64,000 nucleotides of DNA from Priapulus caudatus (Eukaryota; Priapulida; Priapulimorpha; Priapulimorphida; Priapulidae), in contig NW_014577447.1 of the NCBI RefSeq assembly GCF_000485595.1, forward strand, positions 196,465-260,464, in the 5' to 3' direction. Below, piece after piece: positions 1 to 12,700 of this stretch. How positions within the stretch are numbered: the stretch's first letter is position 1; the number at the start of each line of letters is the position of its first letter. The translations under genes were made by a program, and so were the position numbers. The notes below the pieces were generated by a model. That model was not told where the DNA came from, ran no database searches, and was given only the letters and a program-made list of their open reading frames with translations.

Positions 1-174
1 GGATGCGCATTGTGCGGCTTTAAGGAAGAATCATAGAAGAAAACAAGGTAAAGTTTGAATATATTTATTCACATATTGATAGAATATTTACAAGTTGAAA
101 ACTATGCAAAACGCTGTTAAAACGGTGTCATACTCTTCTCTATTATGAGCTATTGATATATATATATATAACTC

Positions 175-351
175 CAGGGTTCTCCAAGCTTTTTCATTAT
201 AGCATGGAGGTGCTGCCTTAACGGTCCTAGTTGCAAATCGCCGAAGGCGGTTTGCGTGCTAGGGGGGTCCGGGAGCTATGATATTTAGAGTGGCGGGTGC
301 ATTTTAGGATGGCGGGGCTCGATGATCTCTTGGAGCTCTTGGAGAACCCTG
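175..351. mobile_element. hAT-like MITE (177 bp)
   Basis: Starts cagggttctccaag and ends cttggagaaccctg, flanked by a perfect 5-bp duplication AACTC (170-174; 352-356). No coding capacity. Confidence 0.85.
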
Positions 352-356
352 AACTC

Positions 357-1115
357 ATGCATCTATCATAAATTGACTAACTTACACGCAGGCTGTCGAT
401 AGACTAAACAAACTGCAAAATTATGCTCTACACATAATGAAAGGTTATTCTCACAAAAATGGTACATCATATAGATGGGCAGGTGCAGATACTAGAATTA
501 TAGAACAAGTAAAAGTGCCTCTAATAGAATACAAATACTACACACTATTATATTTATATACAAATACATCAACCACCTTAACAAACCACACAGAAATAAC
601 CACCTATCATATCTTACAAATATTGCACTAAAATCAAGAAAACATGGAAATTTAATCATTTTAACATCTCAACACTATTGCATCCATCAGATTTTTGACC
701 CATGTAAAAAGCCGTTTTCAGTACATGTATTTGTAATTGAACTATTTGCAATAAATATTTAATAATAATAATAATAATAGACGTTTCGACGTTGGAGCCT
801 GTGATACATGTTACCACATCTCAAATGAATTAGCCGTGACGGCGTGAGTAGAGCTGCCCGATCTCCAGGTGGGTCATCTCGACTCGAGCCAAATTGGCCG
901 ACCTCCACGCGAGTAAAATCGCCACAATGCAAGCCGAATTGGCAGGTGGGTCAATTTCACCAGTGCCCTCACTCCTCAGGCCTCACGGCTCAGGTAGGCA
1001 CTCGATGCAACACACTGAACCGAGGTCGCATCGGCATGCGCACTTCCGTTTCTTGCCCAGAGACAAGAGAAATGCCAGCAGTTCGGAGATCGTTCGTTTT
1101 TTTTCCTAGGATGTC
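357..1115. other. intergenic, no gene recognised
   Basis: About 760 bp with only short frames, an (AAT)n run at 762-778 and no recognisable protein or RNA. Confidence 0.6.
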
Positions 1116-1118
1116 ATA

Positions 1119-1625
1119 AGCCGCATTCACACGTAGCAAGAAATCCGGTATTTAGCGTTCACTCGAGGCAAAATACGAGGCCCAAGAAATACGGTATCTA
1201 AACAGATCCGGTATTTCATGTAAATACGAGACTTCCCAGACCCCGAATAATTTGCCGTGCTTGAGAAATACCGGATTTCTTGGACCGCGCATTTCCTCGT
1301 GTGAACGCTAAATACCGCGCATTTCCTAAGAGCCGCGTATTTTTAGACTGGGTCCGGCGGCTCGACAGTTCCAGATGCTAACGCGAGCTGGACAGTCAAG
1401 CCGGACCAGTTACGGTATTTTATTCGCGCAGTTGAGTGCGAGCATTGCATTGTTTATTTTCACATTGTTTGCTATTGTTACTAAAAGCAGCTCACAGCTC
1501 GCAAATACCGTATTTTCTGGAGCCGCGAATCAGCGTGCTGAACGCGTCGGCCGCGTATTTGTCTCAGATACGGTATTTCGCAATCCGGTATTTCAGAAAT
1601 ACGAGGTCTCGTGTGAACGAGGCTA
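1119..1625. mobile_element. palindromic MITE (about 507 bp)
   Basis: Starts agccgcattcacacg and ends cgtgtgaacgaggct. The interior has many inverted copies of aaataccg/cggtattt. Possible short ATA duplication at the ends; superfamily unclear. Confidence 0.7.
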
Positions 1626-2577
1626 TAGTTAAATATTTTTCATATTTTTATATTTTGTCATCCACATATGCAGTTGTACGCAGCATACGCACATCTAAAA
1701 ATAGGCCTCGGTTCAGCGTGTTGCATCGAGTGCCCACCTCACGGCTCACCTTTGACGCAGTAGTAAAAAATAGGATCGTGTATATCGAAGGTTATATTGG
1801 TTCAATAAAATTGATCCTAATCAGGGCTCGACGACTTAACGGTGGCCCGGTGCCAATGGCCACCTGAAACGGGCGTCGGGCCACCTGAAACTTGTTGGTT
1901 GGTGGCCCGCTGGCCACAATAAAAATAGGCCGTGGCTACGCGACCGCGTTCCGGGACGAGGAGCCGCTAAGAGAAAGCTAATGCTGATCGCCCATGTTGG
2001 CGAGTAAAAATAATTTGTCTGGAACTTTAATCAAATATGTTGGTTCCTTACGTTCATATATCCCAACATTGATGAAATACAGTTGTAAGAGGCGTCTATC
2101 ACAACGACATCCTCACTATATATTATCAAAGGTCGCCGAGAAATCAGCCCGCGAAAGCGTGCAGCGCCAGCACGCGTGGCTGTGTATACGTGCCTGGGCG
2201 CATATTGATTGATGTATGGGAGGGGGGGGGGAGTGCAGGATTGTTAAAAGTCACGTAGCCTTAGGTGTACAAGTCATAAAATCGGCGTGACGTGGCTTTC
2301 ATTGATGTGCCCCATCGCAGCCCGAGAATAAAAGTAAATTAAATAAAATGAAAACAGGAACTTTCAGAGGAGACGGTGCCTTGAATTTTTGAGAAAAGTG
2401 ATCAATGAATTACATGTGTAGTTTAAATCAATGGTGTTTTTGTGTTTTTTCATTATTGTTTGACAAGCATTTTGTTTTAAAATTTGGGCTAGTAACAGAT
2501 TCCGTGATTGGGCGAGTTAACTTATTGACTCACTCGCCCAGTTTAGCGAGTAGGTTTTATTTTAAGCTCTAACACTG

Positions 2578-2627
2578 TTGCGATGTGTGTGTATGCGTGC
2601 GTGTGCTTGTGCGCGCACGCGCGCGCG

Positions 2628-2661
<34 letters not shown>

Positions 2662-2845
2662 GCGTGTGTGTACGTGTACGTGTGTGTGTGCGTGTGCGCG
2701 TGCGTACATGTACGTGTACGTGTGTGTACGTGTGTGTGTGTGTGCGTGCGTGTGCGTGTGCGCGTGCGTGTGTGTGCGCGTGTGTGCGCGTGTGTGTGCG
2801 TGTGCGTGCGCGTGCGTGCGTGTGTGTGTGTGTGTGTACGTGTGG
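2578..2845. repeat. (GT)n / GTGC microsatellite inside the hAT element
   Basis: About 270 bp of alternating purine-pyrimidine (gtgtgt, gcgtgc, acgtgt), prone to Z-DNA. All open frames here on both strands are artefacts. Confidence 0.92.
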
Positions 2846-3115
2846 TTTACTGGAAGCAGATTCTGAGAAAGTGAATCGAAACAAGAAACAATGCTTTACT
2901 TGGTCTAAATCAAAACCGTAATGCACGTGCAATCTATTCGCTTTCGCATTCGTGTTTTACTTTCGCATTCGTGTGTGTGCGTGTGCCCGTGCGCGTGCGC
3001 GTGTGTGTGTACGTGTGGTTTACTGGAAGCAGATTCTAAGAAAGTGAATTGAAATAAGAAACAATGCTTTACTTGGTCTAAATCAAAACCGTAGTGCACG
3101 TGCAATCCATTCGCT
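2838..3115. repeat. tandem duplication, unit about 165 bp
   Basis: tgtacgtgtggtttactggaag through gtaatgcacgtgcaatctattcgct (2,836-2,942) recurs at 3,007-3,116 with few changes. Confidence 0.85.
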
Positions 3116-3189
3116 ACCCATCAGCTGTGTTGGTTCGTTGCGCAATTAATTTGTGCGTACAGAGTGTTGTTTCATCTTTGATTTTGGTT

Positions 3190-5720
3190 ACGATATTTGA
3201 TTTTATGATGTGGCGATTTTTGTCAAACCCCAAAGAAGACAGGGACAAAAGAAAAAGGGAAGGTGATCGAGAGTATGAAGAGGAGAAGAGAAAGCGCAGC
3301 TACAGAAAAGAGTGGGAGCGGGAGTTCAAGTGGCTCGCGTATGACGACGACAATGGCGTCATGTTTTTGCCGAATTGTTAGAGAGATAAAAATGACAGAG
3401 AAACAGGGAAAGGAAAGAATATCTTTCATGATGGACTGACACCTTCAAACTTACTCGATACAAGAGACACGACGAAAGTGATAACCATCGCGGCGCGCCT
3501 AGAAATGAAGGCCGCCAGAGAGGCATTACCAGGGACGTCGAAGGCGGAGAAGATGGTTCAGAAGATGAACGAGAAAGTTCTGGATCGTCTGGTAATCCTC
3601 TTCCGAAACGCGCATGCGATGGCGAAGCACTGTCGACCATTCACTGACTTCGTGTGGATGACGTCGTTGGATGAAGCCAAAGGGCTGGATGTTGGCTCTC
3701 TTATCGAACTGACAAATAGCTCGAATCTTCACCAGCTTCATTGCAGAAGTGGGTTTATTTGTTATATATTTTGTCTATAATATAATTTTTCAAGCTTTGA
3801 TTATAGAATAATTCTCAAGCTTTCTTAACTGATTTCGTGTGTGTGTGTGTGTGCGTGCGTGCGTGCGTGTGGGTTTTTCTTAGTATGTGTACAACTAGAG
3901 TATTTTTTTTAAATTTTATCACATGGGCGGAGCGCCCTATCAGCATAGCTGGTTTTCATAGGGGTCCAGATAAAAATACATTTGTTTTTTTTAAGATATC
4001 ACAAATACTAGTCACTACAAAAATAATACATAACCATCGATTGTAATTTTTACCTTGAATTATCATGACGGGAAATGACCTGCTGCCCTATCCCTGATTG
4101 AAACTTTTTTTTCAGGTTGAGCGAAGGGAGATGATGAAGCGTGTTCAACAGTCGAAGTTTATTTCCATTATCAGTGATGGAACGACTGATGCGTCCGTGA
4201 CTGAAGACGAAATCATCTACCTTCGTCATGCTTGTGACGGCTCGGTATACAATGAGTTTGTGGCAGTTGTGGGAGTTGTTACTGCTGATGCCATAGTCTA
4301 TCACTGAGGCCATCTTCACTCACTGTCAGAGAGATTACAAGTGGATAGAGCTTCCATTAGCCAAAAAGCTGGTAGGTTTTGTTCGCAGTGGGCAGCGGTG
4401 ATGTTGGGGAAGAAAGGAGGAGTGGCTTCTCGGCTGAAGAGCTCAGTCCAGCCCCTACAAGCAGTGCACTGCATGCCCATAGGCTTGAGCTGGCATTCAA
4501 AGATGCAGTCAAGAATATCTCTCTCTGCAATACTGTCCAACTCGCTACTGCTCAACTTGTATCTCTTCTACAAGAACAGCTCCAAGAACAGAAGCTCACT
4601 GAAAGAGGCAGCAGATGCCGTGGAGTCCCACAGCTATTCCCAACCAGGGTTGGAAAGGACACGGTGGTTACCTCACTGCAACGTGCTCTGGAGAATTTCC
4701 TGAGGGCGGATACCATGCCACACAACTCAACTGCATCAGCTTCAAGCACAACCAGGAGTAACAACAGATTGCCAGAGCGAAGCAAAGGGTACTTGAAGCC
4801 AGCTGCAACGGAAGGATGGGTTTCTTTGCACACTTTATGCTGGATGTTGTGACGACGTCCTCAAAGTGTTCACTGACAGCACAGCGATCACAGTCCACTG
4901 TCGTTGATGTGGTTGCATCTATAGACATGTAATTAAACAACCTCAAGAAATACAGGAGCAAAGAAATCATCACCACGTCTGCAAAACTTCGATGACACTT
5001 TCCATAGTGGCGGAATTTGAGTTGACAGGAGTGACAACATTGAAGCAGGACTGGTGCAGTTAGGTAGATGGCCTAGAGAGCTCTTTGCTTGGCAGATGCT
5101 TGACATGAATGATGAAGTGCTGGCCAGCAATGCAGATCCTCAGCTTCACATTCTGGCCACAAGAACATGAAGCTGATGAGGACTTTGGGGATGAAGCAGT
5201 GCAGACTCTTCGCCACCACTTTGAAGCAGTGCTGAAGGATGCTGGGGTAGTCAGTCGTCGACGCTCTTGGTGTAAAGTGGGACTTACTCAAGCAAGAATG
5301 AGTATGCCAAGAAGAACAGAAAGGACCATCCGTGGGCACACTCCATCCCTGAAACTCAAGGAGGAGTTACCCAATATCTGCGCACTGATGGCACCTACTG
5401 CTGAGTATTCAGCAGCTCAGCAGAAGCAGAGCGCGGGTTCAGCCGCCTTAAGTTGGTGAAGAGCTCTCTCCGCACTTCCCTCAAGGATGCAAGTGTCACC
5501 GACTCCATTCTAATCATTCTTCATTCCCCAAGTGTTGCACAATTTGACCCTATACCAGCCGTCAACCTGTGGTATACTTCGGGGAATCGATCACGGAGGC
5601 CAGAATGGGTGCAAAAGAGACCAGCAGCTGAGCCAGACTCTGATGGGTCTGACCCCATGTCAGAAATTGATTCTGATTCATCAGAAGGTTCAGATGACAG
5701 TCACACTGACATTGAATGAT
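3190..5720 (+). pseudogene. hAT transposase pseudogene (ZNF862/DUF4371-like)
   Basis: Pieces in shifting frames: a basic N-terminus ending KWLAYDDDNGVMF, a helix block (KAEKMVQKMNEKVLDRLVILF), HCRPFTDFVWM, SKFISIISDGTTDASVTEDE, MLGKKGGVASRLKS and the KSSLRTSLKDAS dimerisation-type C-terminus ending in an acidic tail (SDSSEGSDDS). ISDGTTD-like and LGKKGGVASRL-like motifs are typical of hAT transposases related to animal ZNF862/ZMYM-like proteins. An intron-like break (acceptor tttttttcag at 4,115) separates the second and third blocks. Frameshifts and stops make it nonfunctional. Confidence 0.82.
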
Positions 5721-6145
5721 TGAAGACAGTTTTATTGACATCTTATGACATGTCGCATGAGTTCTGCTACTTAATAAAGATACTGCCAGAGAATTTGAAA
5801 GCTTTTTTAATATTTGAAACTTATTTAACTCAGTCAGGGTTTTGTTCTTTCTTTGTTGTTGTCGCCTAATCTAGTTATGTTATTGCGATTATTTGCCAAA
5901 CACATTACCATATTAGAGATACAAATAAATTATTGGGCCACCTGAAAATCCATTTGGCCACCTGAATCTTCATACTCAAGTGCCCGGCGGCCACCTGAAA
6001 AAAAAAGTTAAGGTCGAGCCCTGCTAATGCAAACTGTCAAAAAATATGCCTATAGGCGTGTATGTCAGAGACATAAATTTAAGCAGTGAATTCTTGTTTT
6101 TGAAGTTATACTGCTTCGGGCGGCGAACCGGACCCATCCGCCAAA

Positions 6146-6890
6146 TCACAGGCACTTGGAACGTCTCAATAAAAAAAAACAATGGTAAATAAACACGAAA
6201 TGTATTTACTACCAGTCTTAATGTTTCTCTACTCTCTTTTGCCTATTATGGCCGATAATTACCCGTAAATGCCGGTCAAATGCTCATCTGCAAAACACAA
6301 GTAACACGCACGCCCGCCCTGTGCACAAACAACATGAATAAGAGAGCAGGTATGAAAGCCGTGATCGCAAAATTCGCTCGACGCTCGCTTCATTTCACAC
6401 CTTCACAGCACGAATAACACATCCAACAGCTTTCAATCTTGCGGTACTATGTCTAGCTAAATGTTCACTTGTTCAAATTATAACTCTGGCCTTTGTTCTT
6501 ACCTATTCCCGCCAGAGATATCTCGTGAAATCCTGCCGGAAATGTTTCTGCGGCGGACGGAGCCGGGCCTATAGTTCTAGAGCCTAACAAGATGAAGCTG
6601 TTGGATGTGTATTCGTGCTGTGGTGTTAAATAAAGCGAGCGTCGAGCAAATTTTGCGATCACGCTTTCCTACCTGCTCTCTTATTCACATTTCATGTTGT
6701 TTGTGCACAGGGCGGGCACGTGGTGTACTTGTGTGTTGCAGATGAGCATTTGGCCGGCATTTACGGGTAATTATCGGCAATAATAAGCGAAATAGAGTAG
6801 AGAAACATGAAGACTTTGGTAGTAAATACATTTCGTGTTTATTTACCTTTTTATTATTGTCAATATTGAGACGTTCCAAGCCTTTGCGCC
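6146..6890. mobile_element. large palindromic MITE, copy 1
   Basis: Left arm from cacaggcacttggaacgtctc to about 6,440, right arm from about 6,590 back to gagacgttccaag. Arms of about 300 bp match in inverted order (shared ataaacacgaaatgtattta, gataattacccgtaaatgcc). No transposase. Same family as 7,958-8,677. Confidence 0.82.
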
Positions 6891-6899
6891 AAATCAGCT

Positions 6900-7953
6900 C
6901 TGACATACAAGTTACAACGTAAAGCCTCTGACATACAACTCCTGGGCATACTTTGCGACCATTTGGCATTAGGATAAATTTTCTGGAAATAATAACTTTC
7001 GTTATACGCGATCCTATTTTTATTATACTTTAATTACTACTGCGTCAGAGGTGAAGGTCACTGGACATTGCGTTAACAATAACATGATAAACTGTGTCAC
7101 GGCCTACACTCTACAGTACAGCGTGTTGAAGTTTAGGGTTCTTTGTAAATAAATTTATGTATTTACCCAAACTAACTGTAATAAACTTATAAAAACATAC
7201 CTAAATATATGCTCTGACGAATAAAGTTTCATGTTTAAATTTGTTAATTTCTACAAAAATGTGCGCAACTGAAACTGACGAAAACTCAAAAGCGGATGCG
7301 AAGGGCCTTCGGCGAATCACGTATTCCGGTTGCTGTGACGTTACCGCACATTATATAGTTCAGTAGGCCTAGCAGTTGCTGTTTTGCTGTACGTTGTACT
7401 ATAATTAAACGCAAAACTCATTAATAAAACGAAATTAGTGTTCTATAAATTAGATTTATTTAAGTTTATACTACACCTTTATCGTAGTGGCTATCATAGC
7501 CTTCTATCGTAGTGGCAGCGTACTTATACAATATTTTTCTAGTTTCAGTAGCCAATGAAAAACACGATTTGCAAACGTCACCGGCGTGGCTAGCAACATC
7601 AAAACTTTTCCGAAAGTGATGGTCATGTTCGTTGTCGCCGTAAATTAAAATAAGTATGAAATTTAGTGTAGTAGGCGTCATTGTGACAGTGCAATTTATA
7701 ACATGTTATAAATTAATAGTATCTTACTGTAACCGTCCAGTGACACTGCCAATACAATAAAAAGTGAGAAAATTCAAATTCATTAATTGATTGATTCACT
7801 GATTAGCCATTCACTGATTTAGGACCTAGTGATTTATAAAATAATAGATTAATAGTAATACTAGGTAATACATACCTACAATTACAAGTTACAAAAGTAC
7901 AAGTTGTATTTACAAGTTTGTGTACAAATTCATTTGTACATGATCATATACGC
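6900..7953. other. intergenic, no gene recognised
   Basis: About 1 kb of AT-rich sequence with no convincing frame, RNA or inverted repeat. Short frames on both strands (e.g. 7,466-7,681 minus) lack support. Confidence 0.6.
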
Positions 7954-7957
7954 CAAT

Positions 7958-8677
7958 GCCACAAGCACTTGGAGCGTCTCAATAAAGAAAAATATTGCTA
8001 AATAAACACGAAATGTACCCTATTTACTACCCCTATTTTTGTTTCTTTAGGCCAGCCCTCTTTGGCCCTCTCTTTCGGCGTATTACTATTAGTATTATTG
8101 CTCATACTCATACTCATAGGGTCTATGTCCCCCAGGTTACTGCCGGAACGTACCCTGGGTACGGTCCGGTATACTGGAGTCTGGAACGTATACACCGGGT
8201 ACCCTGGTTAACTATCTGATATGGTTAGGGTTAGGGAGTAGGTGTAGGCGACTTCCTAGACTCGTTACGTTACTGGAGTAGGTGAGGTACGGTCCGGCAT
8301 ATTACTATTAGATAGTACCAGGGTACGTTCCGGTATACCAGACCGTACCCAGGGACAGGGTACGTTCCGGCAGTACCCTGGGTGACATATAGACCCTCTC
8401 ACTCGCAGCCCTATTAGTATTATTGCCGATAATTTCCTGTAAATTCCGTTCAAATGCTCCCATGCAACACACGTACACCGCACTTAGTGACTTACGCCGC
8501 TGCATTTTTACGCTTATGTATAAGTGTATATAAAGCATTTGATTTGAACGGCATTTACAGGAAATTATTGGCAATAATAAGCGAAAAGGATAGAGAAACA
8601 TTAAGACTGGTAGTAAATACATTTCGTGTTTATTTAGCATGATTTTTCTTTACTGAGATGCTCCAAGTGCCTGTGGC
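7958..8677. mobile_element. large palindromic MITE, copy 2, with a nested MITE
   Basis: Ends gccacaagcacttggagcgtc and gatgctccaagtgcctgtggc, flanked by CAAT (7,954-7,957; 8,678-8,681). Arms share ataaacacgaaatgta with copy 1. A different MITE (8,119-8,396) is inserted in the loop. Confidence 0.8.
8119..8396. mobile_element. MITE with GGGTCTATGTCCCCC TIR, nested
   Basis: Ends gggtctatgtcccccagg and ctgggtgacatatagaccc, with tactgccggaacgtaccctgg in both arms. The core has two tandem gggtta units near 8,225. Related to 36,253-36,439. Confidence 0.8.
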
Positions 8678-8681
8678 CAAT

Positions 8682-9473
8682 TCTGCCAGCCCTAAAGTAC
8701 AATCATAACAATGTGCAATCATCGTGTGATTCCACGTCATAATAATGAAATTAATGGCCCTATATAGTTATGTCGAGATTGTGACTGGAAGCAAGTCCAG
8801 AATTATTAGCAGTGGTAGACATGCAATAGCAGACAACATCAAGAGATAAATTTGTGAGAATTAGGTAGATTAGAACTCATCAAAGTAATTTAAGTCATTC
8901 ATTGATATAGTCCTAGGGCACTGGACTTTGAAGAAAAATTTCAACGAAGTTTCAAAATACCACAAGATCAGCATTGAACTTATACTTGCAGTTATAGGTT
9001 CTCATCGCTATAATTTATAAATCATTGTTGACATGTAAACACACTATCAGTATCAGGGCATATATATATAGCCTCTTGGGCATCCTTGTACCGTACCAAT
9101 TTTTCTTGGATGCAAAGCCATGGGCAGGCTGTTTTCTCTGGGCAGCTAGGTGACTTAATTATGGACAATTTGCCATTGACCATGGAACAGTGTCTACAAT
9201 GAAGGAGGGGGGATTCCCCCTTGTGCTCTGTTAGCTACAGTCCTGAGTATAGTGACTGGGTTCTTCTATTTATGCACAATTACATGTCATATGATTGCTC
9301 ACGACATATCAATGGGGAATTTTGACATAGGGTGTACTATGTTCCATAATACCAGTTGCCAATGGTTGAGTCACGTGGCTTCCAGTTGCATCTTTTATAT
9401 AGTTATAGGGTTAAGGCAGTACTTAATGGCATGTCCTAATAAAACATGGCTCAGGAACCTACATGATACTGTG
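8682..9473. other. upstream region of HYDIN, no gene recognised
   Basis: About 790 bp directly before the possible leader intron. A frame at 9,252-9,488 exists but does not splice into HYDIN in frame. No TATA box or initiator could be supported. Confidence 0.5.
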
Positions 9474-9552
9474 GTGAGTATTTCCTAGCATTTGTTCAAA
9501 CCTAGGCACTATCCTAACTGTTTTTATGTGATTTTAATTACATTATTTTTAG
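9474..9552 (+). other. possible intron in the HYDIN 5' UTR
   Basis: A strong donor (GTG|gtgagta, 9,471-9,480) and an acceptor (atttttag, ending 9,552) bracket 79 bases just upstream of the first coding exon. The open frame before the donor (9,252-9,473) meets a TAG at 9,583 if spliced, so it would be untranslated leader. No promoter motif is convincing upstream. This is inference from splice signals only. Confidence 0.3.
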
Positions 9553-9630
9553 TCTGAAGGACGTATCCTGCCAGCGAATGCATAGTGGCAGAGAATTACT
9601 CTCTATCCGTGCATAATCAAGGACGGCAGA

Positions 9631-9735
9631 ATGATGGGAGATGCAGATAATACATATGTGCCACCAGGTTTGATGGGCCAAAGCCTGAGCATGCAGAAAT
9701 GTGGAAATCCAAACAAATCTTCAGAAGACAGTGAG
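9631..9735 (+). CDS. HYDIN: HYDIN coding exon 1 (start codon)
   Basis: The ATG is the first Met after an in-frame TAG at 9,583-9,585. It opens 35 codons (MMGDADNTYVPPG...KSSEDSE) ending at a GT donor in phase 0, matching exon 2. This N-terminal tip is not conserved, so the start is inferred from frame and position; a second ATG directly follows at 9,634. Confidence 0.75.
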
Positions 9736-12700
9736 GTACTGGAATAAGGCACACACACACCATACATGCACGCACACACTACAATTTAAAAAGGAAGACA
9801 GTTGCATATAAATCGTAGTAGTGGGTATAGTAATGAAGTGTATAGTGAATTAGTAACATAAAGGTGAGTATAGTATAATTTGATAAAAAAAAAATCTTTA
9901 ATTTGTTTCATTATTAGTAGGATGACAAATAATAGTAATAAAATACTCATAATATGTTGAGATATATTGTTATATTATCCCATTTCCAATGTGATTTTCA
10001 ATTACCTTTCCAGCACATGACCCCTTCTGCCTTCATGCAGCAGATGTCTCTGACTACACATGACAGACTTGCACTACTAACACAGTCACGTACACAGTCA
10101 CAGAGATTTATAATTCAGACTGGGGATGCAAGTGTAAGTGGAGGATGTTCTTTTATACATGTTGCTAAAGGGCCTACCTATATTGAATGATTAAGAATAT
10201 TGTTATTTAACGTGCCAATTATCTCTCCTCTAATGTCATTTATAGATTATATTCATAGTTATAATCTTGTATGTATGTATACATTTTGTTTGCAGGGGAG
10301 GAATGACAACATTGGTTTTGAACCAATACCATCAGAGATTGTGTTCCAGAACTTTCAGCCATGCGAGATGTATGAAATCCCCTTCATGCTCCGTAACAGG
10401 GACAAGGTACGCGATGACATGTGTATGAAATCGTTTCTCTGGCTGCCACACTTTACCCATCCGAGGTAAGAGGCACTAAAAAGATACTGCGGCTTCTCTA
10501 ATACATTTCATGTTATTATTCTACGTATTTCAAATGCTTGTTTGATATGTTCTACCTAAGGTTGGCAGATCAGTGCACGTGACACTAGCAGACTCACCAT
10601 ATTTCAAAATCATCTGTCATGGTGGTTCTGGACAGAAAGTAGCACCAGGGATGACAGTATCAGTCTCTGTGAGGTTCACGGCACAGGAGAACAAGGTATC
10701 TACAGAGAATCAATGAATATGCATATATGAGCATATCACAGCTGGTATTTGGCTGATCGCCTCAAGGTGTGAAATTAGCTTGGAAATATATCTGAGCTCT
10801 TTGTGAATTCACCCTATAAATATTTTTGTACTGTCATTGTGTCCGAGCAAAATATCGATCGCTGTTGAACTTCAGGAAACAGGCAGGATGTCTTGCCTTT
10901 TTAAACCACAGATATACGGTGGCATAACTCGCTTAATGATACCTCATTCAGTAGATTTTATTTTAATGGACAAAGAAAATTATTTGCAATTATTTAATAA
11001 ACAATTTAATAGTAAGTCTAGTTTCATTCCACAAACATTTAGTCCAACATTATTGAAAAGAACTAACTATACTCTCTCCTCAGCCATCTTCGTAGTTTCC
11101 CATCTTATGCCTTGCATTAAATAATGCAAAGCCTCTATAACCTCTCTGTAAGCACGCTGTAATAATAAGGCCGTTTAGCACGTTACGTAGATTCACATAG
11201 CTGACGTGCCTCAGAAACGTATAGTAAGCGAGGTATATGATAGTCGTGGGTGCGTGTGTGTGATTTGCTCAGGACTACAGCCACGAGCTTGTGTGTCGCA
11301 CCGATAGAGAGACATTCACGATCCCAATCAGGGCGATCGGTCCACGTGCAGTGCTAGACTTCCCTGACGTCGTCCAGTTCCCCAGTGTTCCCGTCAAGCA
11401 TCCGGCCAGCAAGACATTTCTCCTGCGCAACATTGGCCGCTGCGAGGCCAAGTTCTCGGCACATGCCGACAGGTAGGGCTGCCGGTCTACCGCTGGGCAT
11501 GTGAAATCTTCGCGAAAGTTCAGATTCAGTGTTTCAGTGTTTCCTAATTTTTCAGCATGTCTTGCATGATGAGTGAGTTTCTTTTCCCTGTTAATCGGTT
11601 TGGAAATGTGTTAGAGAGAACGTGCAGAGTAACATGTCATTCTGTACTCGTAAGCGCGCCTAAAACAGTGAGGTCGACGTCTTTGTGACTATCCAATCTG
11701 AAGTGAATAAGTTATGGTCAATTCGAGCATGATGTTTAATTTACAGGCCTTTTTCCGTTGAGCCATCGACCGGATTGCTTGCAGAGGGTGACTCCCTTCA
11801 AGTAACCATACAGTTTACACCGAGCTTTGCGGGCGACCACTCCAGCTGGATGGATGTGTCCTATGATACAGGCAAGCTATTGCTTAGTTTGAGCAGTTCC
11901 TCCTTTCCTTCTCTCTGTTATTATTACTTTCATAACAATTGTTCAGCTAGTATACCGATATAGTATTCCAGTAGCCTGTAGCATGGCACTGACACACAAA
12001 CACATGCACATACAGATCCAAAATCTATTATCCGCTATTCCGTGTGTACGGCATGAAAGATAAACTGTAATAGACTAATGCTAAATATACTATGATGCTT
12101 CAGTCTTTATTTATCATACTCAGTGTGCATATTCATAAGATTCGCTACCGAAATAGGAATGATTTCTTTACGGGGTGCTCCCAGTGACGTCCGCTATATG
12201 CTATTACCGTAATATACGGTACGTGCATATATCGTACTATACCTTTCTGAAATCAGAAATTTCCAAATCCCAAATTGGTTTCCGATAAAAGATTGTGGAC
12301 CTGTACTTCTATTACTTATGTTACTACTGCTATACTTCTATATTATACTTGTTCTACTTCTTTTTCGTACTCCTGTACTACTCGTTAAAAAAAAAAAACA
12401 CGCGGACGTCACGTGTTCGGTCCTCGTGTCCCCGACACGGTTCCCGCACGTCTGTGACGGTAACCGGCGGCGTGCTTGCAGGCGAGCGCGTGCGGGTGAT
12501 GCTGCACGGCTCCGCGGCGGATGCCAACGTGCGCCTCGACAGGAGCTCAGTGCGCATGGAGAGCACGTCGGTGTCGCGCAGCAGCGAGCGCACGGTGACG
12601 ATCCACAATCGCAGCGGCTTCATCGCGCGCTACCAGTGGAAGCCGCACGCCACGCCTCAGGAGGAAGAGCTGCAGAAGAACAGGTGATCACACGCCGCGG

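Larger units (their letters stand above)
1822..6023 (+). mobile_element. hAT-superfamily DNA transposon, decayed (4.2 kb)
   Basis: Left end cagggctcgacgacttaac and right end gttaaggtcgagccctg are terminal inverted repeats, flanked by the 5-bp direct repeat CTAAT (1,817-1,821; 6,024-6,028). Subterminal ggccacctgaaa motifs recur near both ends. It contains a broken transposase (3,190-5,720), a (GT)n block (2,578-2,850) and an internal duplication (about 2,840-3,115). The typical hAT duplication is 8 bp, so 5 bp is noteworthy; the same length is seen at two related elements. Confidence 0.85.

Noticed and set aside
2543-2932. Frames rich in Cys/Val/Arg or His/Thr in both strands
   Set aside because: Translation of a (GT)n microsatellite.
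7466-7681. Minus-strand 71-codon frame as a small gene
   Set aside because: No similarity recognised, no splice or start context, composition like surrounding intergenic DNA.
9252-9473. Open frame upstream as an alternative HYDIN N-terminus
   Set aside because: Splicing from 9,474 to 9,553 leads to an in-frame TAG before the HYDIN frame.
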